A stretch of 5,517 bases of DNA, taken from contig FR890524.1 in NCBI GenBank assembly GCA_000433415.1, positions 1,457 through 6,973 of the forward strand, read 5' to 3'. The notes beneath the pieces were generated by a model. The model was not told where the DNA came from. It saw only the letters and a program-made list of their open reading frames with translations, and did no database searches. This document shows, piece by piece, positions 1 to 5,517 of this stretch (the stretch's first letter is position 1; each line of letters opens with the position of its first letter). A program made the translations under genes and the position numbers. This DNA comes from Clostridium sp. CAG:448 (GTDB taxonomy: Bacteria; Bacillota; Clostridia; Oscillospirales; CAG-272).

Positions 1-2616
1 GGGCGGTCGCGGCAGCCGTTTTTTCCAGTCGAAAAGAAGCTGCATACACTCAAACGGCGACAGCGTGTTCAGATCCGTGTTGCGCAGTTCTTCCAGAACC
101 TGTTCGCGCAGGCAGTCGTCCAGACTGATGCGGTCGTCCTCTTTTTGTCCCTTCTCTTTTGCCGCCCCCTTGCTCTCGCTGCCCGTCGCACGGACAGCCG
201 TTGCCGTTTTTTCCACCGAGGCAAGGATTTCCCGCGCACGGCGGATCACATCTCCCGGCAATCCCGCCAGCTTTGCCACCTCGATGCCGTAGCTGTCATC
301 GGTGGAACCGCGCACGATTTTGCGCAGAAAGGTGATACTATCTCCCCGCTTTTTGGCGGCAATGTTGTAGTTGACGATGCCGCGGTATTCCTGCTCCATG
401 ACGGTCAGCTCATGATAATGCGTGGCAAACAGCGTCTTTGCGCCGATTCTGCGGCTGTTGGTATACTCCACAATGGCGCGGGCAATGCTCATTCCGTCGT
501 AAGTGGAGGTTCCTCTGCCCACCTCGTCGTAGATGATCAGGCTTTTCGACGTCGCATTTTTCAGAATATACGCCACCTCATTCATTTCCAACATGAAGGT
601 GGACTGCCCAGACGCCAGGTCATCGGATGCCCCGACGCGGGTGAAAATCTTGTCCACAATCCCGATATGCGCCTCCGCCGCCGGCACAAAAGAGCCGATC
701 TGCGCAAGCAGAACGATCAAAGCCGTCTGCCGCATATAAGTAGATTTTCCCGCCATATTCGGTCCCGTGATCAGCATCACCCGGTTGTCCCCGGTGTCAA
801 GCAACGTGTCGTTGGGCACAAAGTAACTGTCACGCACAAACTGCTCCACCACCGGATGCCGCCCGTCGCGGATGTCCACCTTGTCCGACATATCCACCAC
901 AGGACAGACATACTTTTCTTTCGCCGCCACGGTCGCAAGCGACACATAAACGTCGATCTGCGCAAGCAGTGCCGCCGTCCGCTGGACACGGGCACTGTTC
1001 TCGGCAACCTGCGCACGCACCTGCTGGAAAAGATCATACTCCATCGCCTTGATTTTATCGCTGGCGCCCAAAATGGTCTGCTCCAGCTCTTTGAGCTCCG
1101 GCGTCACATACCGCTCGCAGTTCGCAAGCGTCTGCTTGCGGATATAGCGGTCCGGGACCTGCCCGATCAGGGATTTTGTCACCTCTATGTAATAGCCGAA
1201 CACGTTGTTGTACCCGACGCGCAACGTCTTGATTCCCGTTGCCTCCCGTTCGCGCGCCTCCAGGCGTTCCACCCATTCCTTGCCGTTGTCCCGCACCGAG
1301 CGCTGATAGTCCAGCTCCTGATTGTATCCTGCGGCAATGATGCCGCCATCCCGGATCAGAAGCGGCGGATCCGGCAGAATGGCGGTTTCGATCAGTGTAC
1401 GCAGATCCTCCAGGGTATCCAGTTCCGCGTAAATCCGCCGGAACTCATCACTGCTGCACCCTTCAAGAAGCTGACGCATTTCCGGCAGAACCGCCGCCGT
1501 CGATGCAATGGCACGCAGATCCCGTCCGTTGGCGGAGCCGTACACAATCCGGGTGATCAGCCGCTCCATATCCAACACGTTGGAAAGCAATTCCCCCATT
1601 TGTTCGCGCAAAAGGAACTGTCCGTACAGCTCCTCCACCGCGCTCTGCCGTTTGGTGATGCGGGCAACATTCAGGAGCGGATGCTCCACCCACTGGCGCA
1701 GAAGACGCGCGCCGGGAGAGGTACGCGTTTTGTCAAGCACCCAAAGCAGCGAGCCGCGCTTCTCTTTGGAACGCATGGTTTCGGTCAATTCCAGGTTCCG
1801 CCTGGTGTTGACGTCCAAATCCATATACTGCCCCTCGCGGTAGATGTGCAGTTCCTTAATATAGGAAATATCCCGCTTCTGCATATCCGCAATATAGGAA
1901 AGCAGGGCGCCGAGCGCACGGATCATCTCGCGGTCCCGGAAGGTCTCTTCACGCACGCTGTCCGCAAACTGTGCCCTGACGCGCTCCGCCGCCTCTTCAT
2001 AGTCAAACCGCCCCGCCTGTTTGTCCGCGATCATGGCGCCGGTTCTGCCGATGATGAAATCCGCAGTCCGCGCAAAGGAGGAAACCGGCAGATTGGCAAC
2101 CACCTCACTGGGCGCATAGGTTCCGATCTCGTTGATCAGGCGCGTGTCTGGGTCGTCCCCGGAGATGGTGGTGGCAAACACCTGTCCGGTGGACACATCC
2201 GCAAAGCAGACACCGTACTCGTACTCGCCAAAGCAGACCGCGCACAGATAATTGTTCTTCTGGTCGGTCAGCAGATTGGACTCGATCAGCGTTCCGGGCG
2301 TGATAACGCGCACCACCTCACGCCTGACCAGTCCCTTGGCAAGCGCCGGGTCCTCCATCTGCTCACAGATGGCGATTTTGAATCCCTTTCCGATCAGCTG
2401 ACCGATATACTCGTCCACGGCGTGGTAAGGGATTCCGCACATGGGCGCGCGTTCCTTTTCCCCGCAATCCCGTCCCGTCAGCGCCAGTCCGATGGCGCGG
2501 GACGCGGTGACCGCGTCGTCAAAAAACATCTCGTAAAAATCCCCCAGGCGATAAAAGAGCAGATAATCTTTATACTGCTCCTTGACCTGCAGGTACTGTT
2601 CCATCATAGGTGTCAT
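1..2616 (-). CDS. mutS: DNA mismatch repair protein MutS (3' end cut by window edge)
   Basis: MutS is the cytoplasmic ATPase that recognises base mismatches and small loops and recruits MutL. I read the minus strand codon by codon from ATG 2616 to base 1: 872 codons with no stop. The mismatch-binding Phe-X-Glu is residues 27-29 in GDFYEMF. Domains I–IV follow in order. The ATPase carries Walker A GPNMAGKST (618-626), Walker B LIIYDEVGRGTS (693-704) and a downstream ATHYHEL motif. FYE marks it as MutS1, not MutS2. The start MTPMMEQYLQ is the usual Firmicutes N-terminus and has a strong Shine-Dalgarno 8 bases upstream. Full-length clostridial proteins are about 870-880 residues and the conserved C-terminal segment (SPFECMQLLFDW, 853-864) is present, so only a few codons and the stop should lie outside. 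It is third in the miaB operon; mutL is the expected next gene. The linker at 812-835 lacks a clear sliding-clamp motif. Confidence 0.97.
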   Translation of the reverse strand, partial: MTPMMEQYLQVKEQYKDYLLFYRLGDFYEMFFDDAVTASRAIGLALTGRDCGEKERAPMCGIPYHAVDEYIGQLIGKGFKIAICEQMEDPALAKGLVRREVVRVITPGTLIESNLLTDQKNNYLCAVCFGEYEYGVCFADVSTGQVFATTISGDDPDTRLINEIGTYAPSEVVANLPVSSFARTADFIIGRTGAMIADKQAGRFDYEEAAERVRAQFADSVREETFRDREMIRALGALLSYIADMQKRDISYIKELHIYREGQYMDLDVNTRRNLELTETMRSKEKRGSLLWVLDKTRTSPGARLLRQWVEHPLLNVARITKRQSAVEELYGQFLLREQMGELLSNVLDMERLITRIVYGSANGRDLRAIASTAAVLPEMRQLLEGCSSDEFRRIYAELDTLEDLRTLIETAILPDPPLLIRDGGIIAAGYNQELDYQRSVRDNGKEWVERLEAREREATGIKTLRVGYNNVFGYYIEVTKSLIGQVPDRYIRKQTLANCERYVTPELKELEQTILGASDKIKAMEYDLFQQVRAQVAENSARVQRTAALLAQIDVYVSLATVAAKEKYVCPVVDMSDKVDIRDGRHPVVEQFVRDSYFVPNDTLLDTGDNRVMLITGPNMAGKSTYMRQTALIVLLAQIGSFVPAAEAHIGIVDKIFTRVGASDDLASGQSTFMLEMNEVAYILKNATSKSLIIYDEVGRGTSTYDGMSIARAIVEYTNSRRIGAKTLFATHYHELTVMEQEYRGIVNYNIAAKKRGDSITFLRKIVRGSTDDSYGIEVAKLAGLPGDVIRRAREILASVEKTATAVRATGSESKGAAKEKGQKEDDRISLDDCLREQVLEELRNTDLNTLSPFECMQLLFDWKKRLPRPP

Positions 2617-2710
2617 GGTGCATACTCCTCCCCTGCCGTTTTGTGTGCGTGCGGATTTTCTTCCGTGCCGGCTTTTCTTTCCCGGTCGCGGACGCTTTTT
2701 TCAATGCCGC
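2617..2710 (-). other. ylbF–mutS intergenic spacer, no terminator or promoter seen
   Basis: These 94 bases separate the ylbF-family stop (TGA at 2713-2711) from the mutS ATG. Apart from the mutS Shine-Dalgarno I see no stable hairpin followed by a U run and no convincing -35/-10 pair. I infer read-through from the upstream genes into mutS. Confidence 0.5.
2625..2634 (-). promoter_or_regulatory. Strong Shine-Dalgarno of mutS
   Basis: The minus strand reads AGGGGAGGAG, then eight bases (TATGCACC), then the mutS ATG at 2616. This fixes the start. A second ATG at 2623 lies between the site and the start, in another frame and only one base from the purine tract, so it is too close to be used. Confidence 0.8.
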
Positions 2711-3130
2711 TCAGTGTCCGCCGCATCCGCCGCACGTGGAGCAGTCATGCGTGCACGAGGAGGGCAGCTCCCCGGTGATGTTGTACATAATGGTGTTGTT
2801 GACCGCGTTCATCAGCTCGTTAACCTCATTCTGCGCCTCTTCCAGTTCCACATACAGCGCATGCGTGGTGATCTGCTGATACAGCGCGTCAATCCGTGCC
2901 TGAATCTGCCCGACCAATGTCACGTCAACCCCTTCGTCGGTCGGCACGCCGGCGGCGTTTTCGATCGCCATGTTCTGCACCCGGTATTCCGCCATCATAG
3001 CGCCCAGCGCTTCATCCGCGTCAAATGCCTTCTTTGCCGCATCCAGGCGCAAAAGCCGCGCGTCCTTTTTCAGTTCTTTTCCCAATGCTTCCGCGATTTC
3101 AAAAACACCCATCTGTTCCGTTATTTCCAT
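2711..3130 (-). CDS. YlbF/YmcA (Ric complex) family protein with C-terminal Cys cluster
   Basis: A 139-residue, mostly helical, charged cytoplasmic protein with no signal peptide or membrane segment. The heptad-like helical stretch in its second half (about residues 75-115) and its position directly after miaB match the YlbF/YmcA family. In Bacillus subtilis, YmcA (RicA), YlbF (RicF) and YaaT (RicT) form a complex carrying Fe-S clusters that supports RNase Y-dependent mRNA processing, sporulation and competence. The last 14 residues hold C126, C130, C133 and C136 (CX3CX2CX2C) in a Gly-rich tail, a plausible Fe-S or metal site. ATG 3130 is chosen because the conserved helical region starts there and Shine-Dalgarno-like AGAGG copies lie just upstream; the frame stays open upstream, but that stretch overlaps the miaB end. 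The miaB stop is 14 bases away, which implies co-transcription and probable translational coupling. Whether it is RicA-like or RicF-like cannot be decided by eye, so I give no symbol. Confidence 0.85.
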   Translation of the reverse strand: MEITEQMGVFEIAEALGKELKKDARLLRLDAAKKAFDADEALGAMMAEYRVQNMAIENAAGVPTDEGVDVTLVGQIQARIDALYQQITTHALYVELEEAQNEVNELMNAVNNTIMYNITGELPSSCTHDCSTCGGCGGH

Positions 3131-3144
3131 TGACCTCTGACCTC
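3131..3144 (-). repeat. Tandem 7-bp repeat doubling the Shine-Dalgarno of the ylbF-family gene
   Basis: The whole miaB–ylbF spacer is two perfect copies of GAGGTCA. It begins immediately after the miaB TAA (3147-3145) and ends at the ATG of the next gene. The distal copy, with the preceding AA, gives AAGAGG ten bases from the ATG. The proximal copy gives AGAGG only three bases away. The distal copy is better placed for initiation, and its overlap with the miaB stop suggests coupled translation. Confidence 0.6.
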
Positions 3145-4577
3145 TTATCCTTCCTTTTCGCCGTACAGCGCAAATGCCTCGGCTCTTTCGATTCTGACGT
3201 TTATAAATCTGCCCGTATCTTCCTCGCTTCCGGGGAAAAATACGATCTTGTTTCCCTCGTTCCGTCCGCTGAACAGCGCCGGATTTTTGCTGACGCCGTC
3301 GCACAGCACGCGCTGTACACTGCCGACCAGAGGCTGATTGCGGGAAAGCGCGATTTCGTTCTGCACCTCCAGCAACTCCCGGAACCGTCTGCCCTTGACC
3401 TCGTCCGGCACCTGCTCCATCTCTGCCGCGGGCGTTCCCTTGCGCGGCGAATAAATAAAGGAAAAGAGCATGTCAAACCGGATTTTCCGGAGCATCTCCA
3501 ACGTCGCCGCAAAGTCCTCCTCGGTCTCCCCGGGGAAGCCGACAATGATATCCGAGGTCAGCGTTGCATCCGGCACGCGCCGGCGCAGATATTCCACGGT
3601 TTCCAGGTATTTTGCGGTATCGTATCTGCGGTTCATTTCGTGCAGAATCCGGTCGCTTCCCGACTGCATGGGCAGATGCAGCTGGTGCGCGATGTGCCGG
3701 CTGTCGGCAATGGTGTCAATCAGCTTGTGTCCCGCGTCCTTGGGGTGACTGGTCATAAAACGAAGCACGTAATCGCCCTCGATGGCATCCAGTTCCCGCA
3801 GCAGATCGGAAAAATCGTATCCCCAGTCGCTCCCCTTTGCGTAGGAGTTGACGTTCTGCCCCAAAAGCGTAATGTCCCGGTACCCCTGCGCGACAAGCCC
3901 CTGCACCTCGGCGACAATGTCTTCCTTCTTTCTGGAGCGTTCCCGTCCGCGCACATACGGCACGATGCAGTAGGAGCAAAAATTGTTGCATCCGTACATA
4001 ATGCTGACCCACGCCCGGTAGCCGGATTCCCGCCGGACAGGCAGCCCTTCCGCCACCGCATCCTCGCCCCCCCCCCCTCCCCGCCCGCGTCAACGCAGTA
4101 CAGCCGTTTTCCCCGCTGCATTTTCTCGGCAAGCAGTCCCGGGAAGCGATGCAAAGACCCGGTCCCAAAAATAAAATCCACATACGGATAACGGAACTTG
4201 ATGTCGTTCTGCCGGTGCTCCTGCGACACCATGCAGCCGCATACGCCGATGATCAGGGACGGCTTCTTTGCCTTCAGGTGCTTGTATTGCCCCACGATGG
4301 ACAGCGCCTTTTCCTCGGCGTGCTCTCTGATGGCGCAGGTGTTGACCATAATCAGATCGGCTTGTTCCGGTCGGTCGGTCATCACATACCCCATGGATTC
4401 GCACATGCCCGCGATTTTTTCCGAATCCGCCTCATTCTGCTGGCACCCGAATGTCAGCACAAACGCCCGGCGGCGCACCCCGCTTGTCCGTTCGCAGTCG
4501 TCGTTGTTCTGCCGCACCCAATCCATAAAGGCGCGCTGTTTTTCTGTTTCCTCTGCCGGAAGAATTCTGTCTCTCAT
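3145..4577 (-). CDS. miaB: tRNA-2-methylthio-N6-dimethylallyladenosine synthase MiaB, frameshifted in a G tract
   Basis: MiaB is a radical-SAM methylthiotransferase that converts i6A37 to ms2i6A37 in tRNAs reading UNN codons. The N-terminal UPF0004 domain has C45 (FGCQQNEADSE), C81 (NTCAIRE) and C115 (GVCGCM), ligands of the auxiliary 4Fe-4S cluster. The radical-SAM domain has CX3CX2C (GCNNFCSYC), cysteines 197, 201 and 204 after frame correction. A TRAM domain occupies about the last 65 residues and TAA is at 3147-3145. The two parts lie in different frames: ATG 4577 to stop at 3753, correct only to about residue 167, and a frame open from 4089 to 3145. They join at the G11 tract 4077-4067; nine or twelve Gs would restore one frame, giving 476 or 477 residues, normal for MiaB. 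As given, the first product lacks the radical-SAM site. GTG 4056, with GAGG five bases upstream, could start a 303-residue piece lacking UPF0004. Sequencing error, a real mutation and slippage are all possible. Confidence 0.93.
4067..4077 (-). repeat. 11-base G homopolymer at the miaB frame break
   Basis: On the minus strand this is an unbroken run of 11 Gs, preceded by GGGGA and followed by CGAGGATGCG. It is by far the longest homopolymer in the window; the other runs I saw are about six bases. It codes a Gly-rich linker between the UPF0004 and radical-SAM domains, and the miaB frame changes by -1 across it. The linker is poorly conserved, so length changes of three bases would be tolerated. 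Confidence 0.95.
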
Positions 4578-4592
4578 GTTCTCTTGTTCTCT

Positions 4593-4596
4593 CTCC
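4593..4596 (-). promoter_or_regulatory. Probable Shine-Dalgarno of miaB
   Basis: The minus strand has GGAG 15 bases before ATG 4577, within the purine-rich tract GGAGAGAGAACAAGAGAAC. The spacing is longer than usual, so a weaker AAGAGA nearer the start may contribute. No better upstream start exists in this frame, and the resulting N-terminal extension ahead of the first cluster cysteine is typical of Firmicutes MiaB. Confidence 0.45.
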
Positions 4597-4603
4597 GCTC
4601 TTT

Positions 4604-4619
4604 TTGTCCGCTTGTCCGC
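4604..4619 (-). repeat. Perfect 8-bp tandem repeat in the miaB 5' untranslated region
   Basis: GCGGACAA occurs twice in direct succession, about 12 to 28 bases downstream of the predicted transcription start. It is not palindromic. It could be a chance duplication or a pair of binding half-sites; I recognise no known operator. Confidence 0.5.
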
Positions 4620-4638
4620 AACAATATTTCAGTTTAAT

Positions 4639-4667
4639 ATTATACCCGATTTTCGACCCAAAGTCAA
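4639..4667 (-). promoter_or_regulatory. Sigma-A (sigma-70)-type promoter for miaB–ylbF–mutS
   Basis: On the minus strand -35 TTGACT (4667-4662) is followed by exactly 17 bases and -10 TATAAT (4644-4639). This is one mismatch from consensus at -35 and perfect at -10. Transcription should start near 4630-4633, giving a leader of roughly 54 bases before the miaB ATG. The site sits in a local AT-rich patch within a GC-rich gap and points at the operon. No extended -10 TG and no clear AT-rich UP element is present. Confidence 0.85.
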
Positions 4668-4753
4668 GGCTTCCCCGCGCAATCCCCGCATTTCTTTTCC
4701 CGCGCCCTTTTTCCGACGCCCTCCGACCGGGGCTTTTGCTCAGCAATCTCTGT

Positions 4754-5467
4754 TCAGATTCCGCGCAGTTCCGCCCGCGGCACATACCTGCGGAGGACGG
4801 CAAGCATCCGCTCGCTCTCTGTGCGTGAACAGCCGATCAGTCCTCCGCCGATCAGATCCCCCGAATCGACAAAGGACTGCAAAAAATACCGCTCGTCCCC
4901 CGCCAGCCATTCTCCGATCCGTTCAAAATCCGCCGGCGTATGGTATCCCGCCACCAGGGTGGTGCGGAATTCAAAATCCGTATCGGCGCCCATCAGGAGT
5001 GCGGTGCTCTCCCGGATTGCCTCCTCGTGCCAGTTTTCGGTTCCCACCGTCACGGCATACTTGTCCGGGGCGTTCTTGATGTCCATTGCCACATAATCCG
5101 CAAGCCCCTGCGCAAGAATTTCGCGGAGCATGGCTGGATTGGTCCCGTTGGTGTCCAGCTTGACGCCGTACCCCGCCGCACGGATCCGGGCAAGAAACGC
5201 CGGCAGTTCCGGGGAAAGCGTCGGGTCCCCGCCGGGGACGGGAACCCCGGCTAAAAATACGGCAACCCCGTCTAAGATTCCTTTGCGCCGTGCAAGAAAC
5301 GCGAAAAATTCCTCCTCGTCCATTGCCGGCGGCAGATCGATATGCGTCACAAGCGACGCGTTGTGGCAAAACGGACACCGGTAATTGCACCCCGCAAGAA
5401 ACACCGTGCAGGCGGTCTTCCCCGGAAAATCCAGCAGTGTCAGCTTCTGTATTCCCTGTATTTTCAT
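4754..5467 (-). CDS. Anaerobic ribonucleoside-triphosphate reductase activating protein, NrdG2-type radical SAM enzyme
   Basis: A 237-residue radical-SAM glycyl-radical activase. In this family the protein uses a 4Fe-4S cluster and SAM to create the glycyl radical of the class III ribonucleotide reductase NrdD, which makes dNTPs without oxygen. The N-terminus KIQGIQKLTLLDFPGKTAC and cluster motif CX3CX2C (C27, C31, C34 in GCNYRCPFCHN) are characteristic of NrdG2. VKLDTNGTNP and DYVAMDIKNAP match the core strands, and the end (FVDSGDLI … ELRGI) is the canonical C-terminus, so the gene is complete. ATG 5467 has GGGAG six bases upstream; the frame is open to the window edge, but MKIQGIQKL is the usual start. 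Oddities: the SAM-binding GGEP motif is GGDP (79-82), preceded by seven extra residues relative to the pattern I expect for the family. The neighbour nrdD is not visible. A related activase role, as for pyruvate formate-lyase, is less likely. Confidence 0.9.
   Translation of the reverse strand: MKIQGIQKLTLLDFPGKTACTVFLAGCNYRCPFCHNASLVTHIDLPPAMDEEEFFAFLARRKGILDGVAVFLAGVPVPGGDPTLSPELPAFLARIRAAGYGVKLDTNGTNPAMLREILAQGLADYVAMDIKNAPDKYAVTVGTENWHEEAIRESTALLMGADTDFEFRTTLVAGYHTPADFERIGEWLAGDERYFLQSFVDSGDLIGGGLIGCSRTESERMLAVLRRYVPRAELRGI
5238..5269 (-). repeat. Imperfect 21-nt-spaced direct repeat inside the NrdG2 gene
   Basis: The minus strand carries GGGGTTGCCGT (5269-5259) and GGGGTTCCCGT (5248-5238), ten of eleven bases identical and starting 21 bases apart. 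The spacing equals seven codons and coincides with the seven-residue expansion DGVAVFLAGVPVPGGDP. Removing one unit leaves DGVPVPGGDPTL, which fits the family pattern DGVxxxGGEPTL. An in-frame tandem duplication with later drift is the inferred origin. Confidence 0.6.
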
Positions 5468-5517
5468 TTTGTTCTCCCTCTCACAGAAAGCGCTGAACCG
5501 ATACCACTCTGCCCAGC
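5468..5517 (-). other. Lead-in to the NrdG2 gene; possible tail of an upstream gene
   Basis: Only 50 bases are visible. One frame ends LGRVVSVQRFL at TGA 5483-5481, 13 bases before the NrdG2 ATG. Another ends RGRTK at TGA 5466-5464, overlapping that ATG as ATGA. Either could be the end of an upstream co-transcribed gene. nrdD is the common neighbour of this family, but neither tail resembles the glycyl-radical C-terminus of NrdD, so I cannot assign it. Confidence 0.2.
5474..5478 (-). promoter_or_regulatory. Shine-Dalgarno of the NrdG2 gene
   Basis: GGGAG on the minus strand, six bases (AACAAA) before ATG 5467. It is well placed and supports this start over any upstream extension of the open frame. 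Confidence 0.75.

Larger units (their letters stand above)
4578..4753 (-). other. NrdG2–miaB intergenic region, no clear terminator
   Basis: This 176-base gap contains the miaB promoter and leader. The part next to the NrdG2 stop (TGA 4756-4754) has only a tiny palindrome, TTGCTGAGCAA (4746-4736), with no U run after it, and a weak GCCC/GGGC pairing. No standard intrinsic terminator is evident, so some read-through from the NrdG2 gene into miaB is possible. Confidence 0.5.

Noticed and set aside
2617..2623. ATG at 2623 as an alternative mutS start
   Set aside because: It is in a different frame from mutS and lies one base from the Shine-Dalgarno, too close for initiation.
145..2778. Plus-strand open frame of 877 codons antisense to mutS
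   Set aside because: It is exactly codon-aligned with mutS on the other strand. It stays open because the GC-rich mutS rarely uses TTA, CTA or TCA codons. The product is rich in His, Arg and Gln without recognisable motifs, while the minus-strand reading is unmistakable MutS.
3753..4066. C-terminal 100 or so residues of the first miaB frame after the G tract as a novel domain
   Set aside because: The same bases in the -1 frame encode the conserved MiaB radical-SAM domain, so this tail is out-of-frame reading, not a new domain.
3025..4191. Plus-strand open frame of 388 codons antisense to miaB and the ylbF-family gene
   Set aside because: It overlaps two clearly recognised minus-strand genes, has no family signature and reads like reverse-strand composition.
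4668..4753. Intrinsic terminator after the NrdG2 gene
   Set aside because: Only the small palindrome TTGCTGAGCAA and a four-base GCCC/GGGC pairing are present, and no U run follows on the transcribed strand.
4198..5079. Plus-strand open frame of 293 codons spanning the promoter region and the NrdG2 gene
   Set aside because: It crosses the miaB start, its promoter and the NrdG2 coding region. It has low-complexity Ser/Arg/Pro content and no good ribosome site.
5225..5242. GC-rich hairpin GTCCCC-GGC-GGGGAC
   Set aside because: It lies within the NrdG2 coding sequence across the Gly-Gly-Asp codons, has no U run and is readily explained by codon choice.

Overview
The window reads as a chromosomal housekeeping segment from an anaerobic Firmicute, most likely a moderately high-GC member of the Clostridia. 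This is inferred from four things: the gene order miaB–ylbF/ricA family–mutS (Bacillus subtilis has ymcB–ymcA–cotE–mutS–mutL), a Clostridia-type NrdG2 activase that points to an oxygen-sensitive class III ribonucleotide reductase, strong purine-rich Shine-Dalgarno sites, and a sigma-A-type promoter. Every gene I can support is on the minus strand. The long plus-strand open frames are codon-aligned shadows of these genes.

Layout in transcription order (right to left). At 5468-5517 there is only a short lead-in that may hold the tail of an upstream gene. From 5467 to 4754 is a radical-SAM activase of the NrdG2 family, full length by its conserved C-terminus, with a seven-residue expansion just before its SAM-binding GGxP motif. 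A 176-base gap follows, carrying a near-consensus promoter (-35 TTGACT, 17-base spacer, -10 TATAAT). From 4577 to 3145 is miaB, broken in this sequence by a one-base discrepancy in an 11-base G tract (4077-4067). Fourteen bases after it is a 139-residue YlbF/YmcA-family protein with a C-terminal four-cysteine cluster (3130-2711). After another 94 bases is mutS (2616 to the left edge), open for 872 codons and probably missing only its last few residues.

Function. The promoter probably drives miaB–ylbF–mutS as one unit: tRNA 2-methylthio modification, a Ric-complex-type regulator and mismatch repair. Three of the four proteins (NrdG2, MiaB, the YlbF homologue) are known or suspected Fe-S proteins. 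I see no mobile element, RNA gene, CRISPR array or undescribed multi-gene system. The observations most worth checking are the miaB homopolymer frameshift, the NrdG2 insertion, the degenerate sliding-clamp motif in MutS and the cysteine tail of the YlbF homologue.
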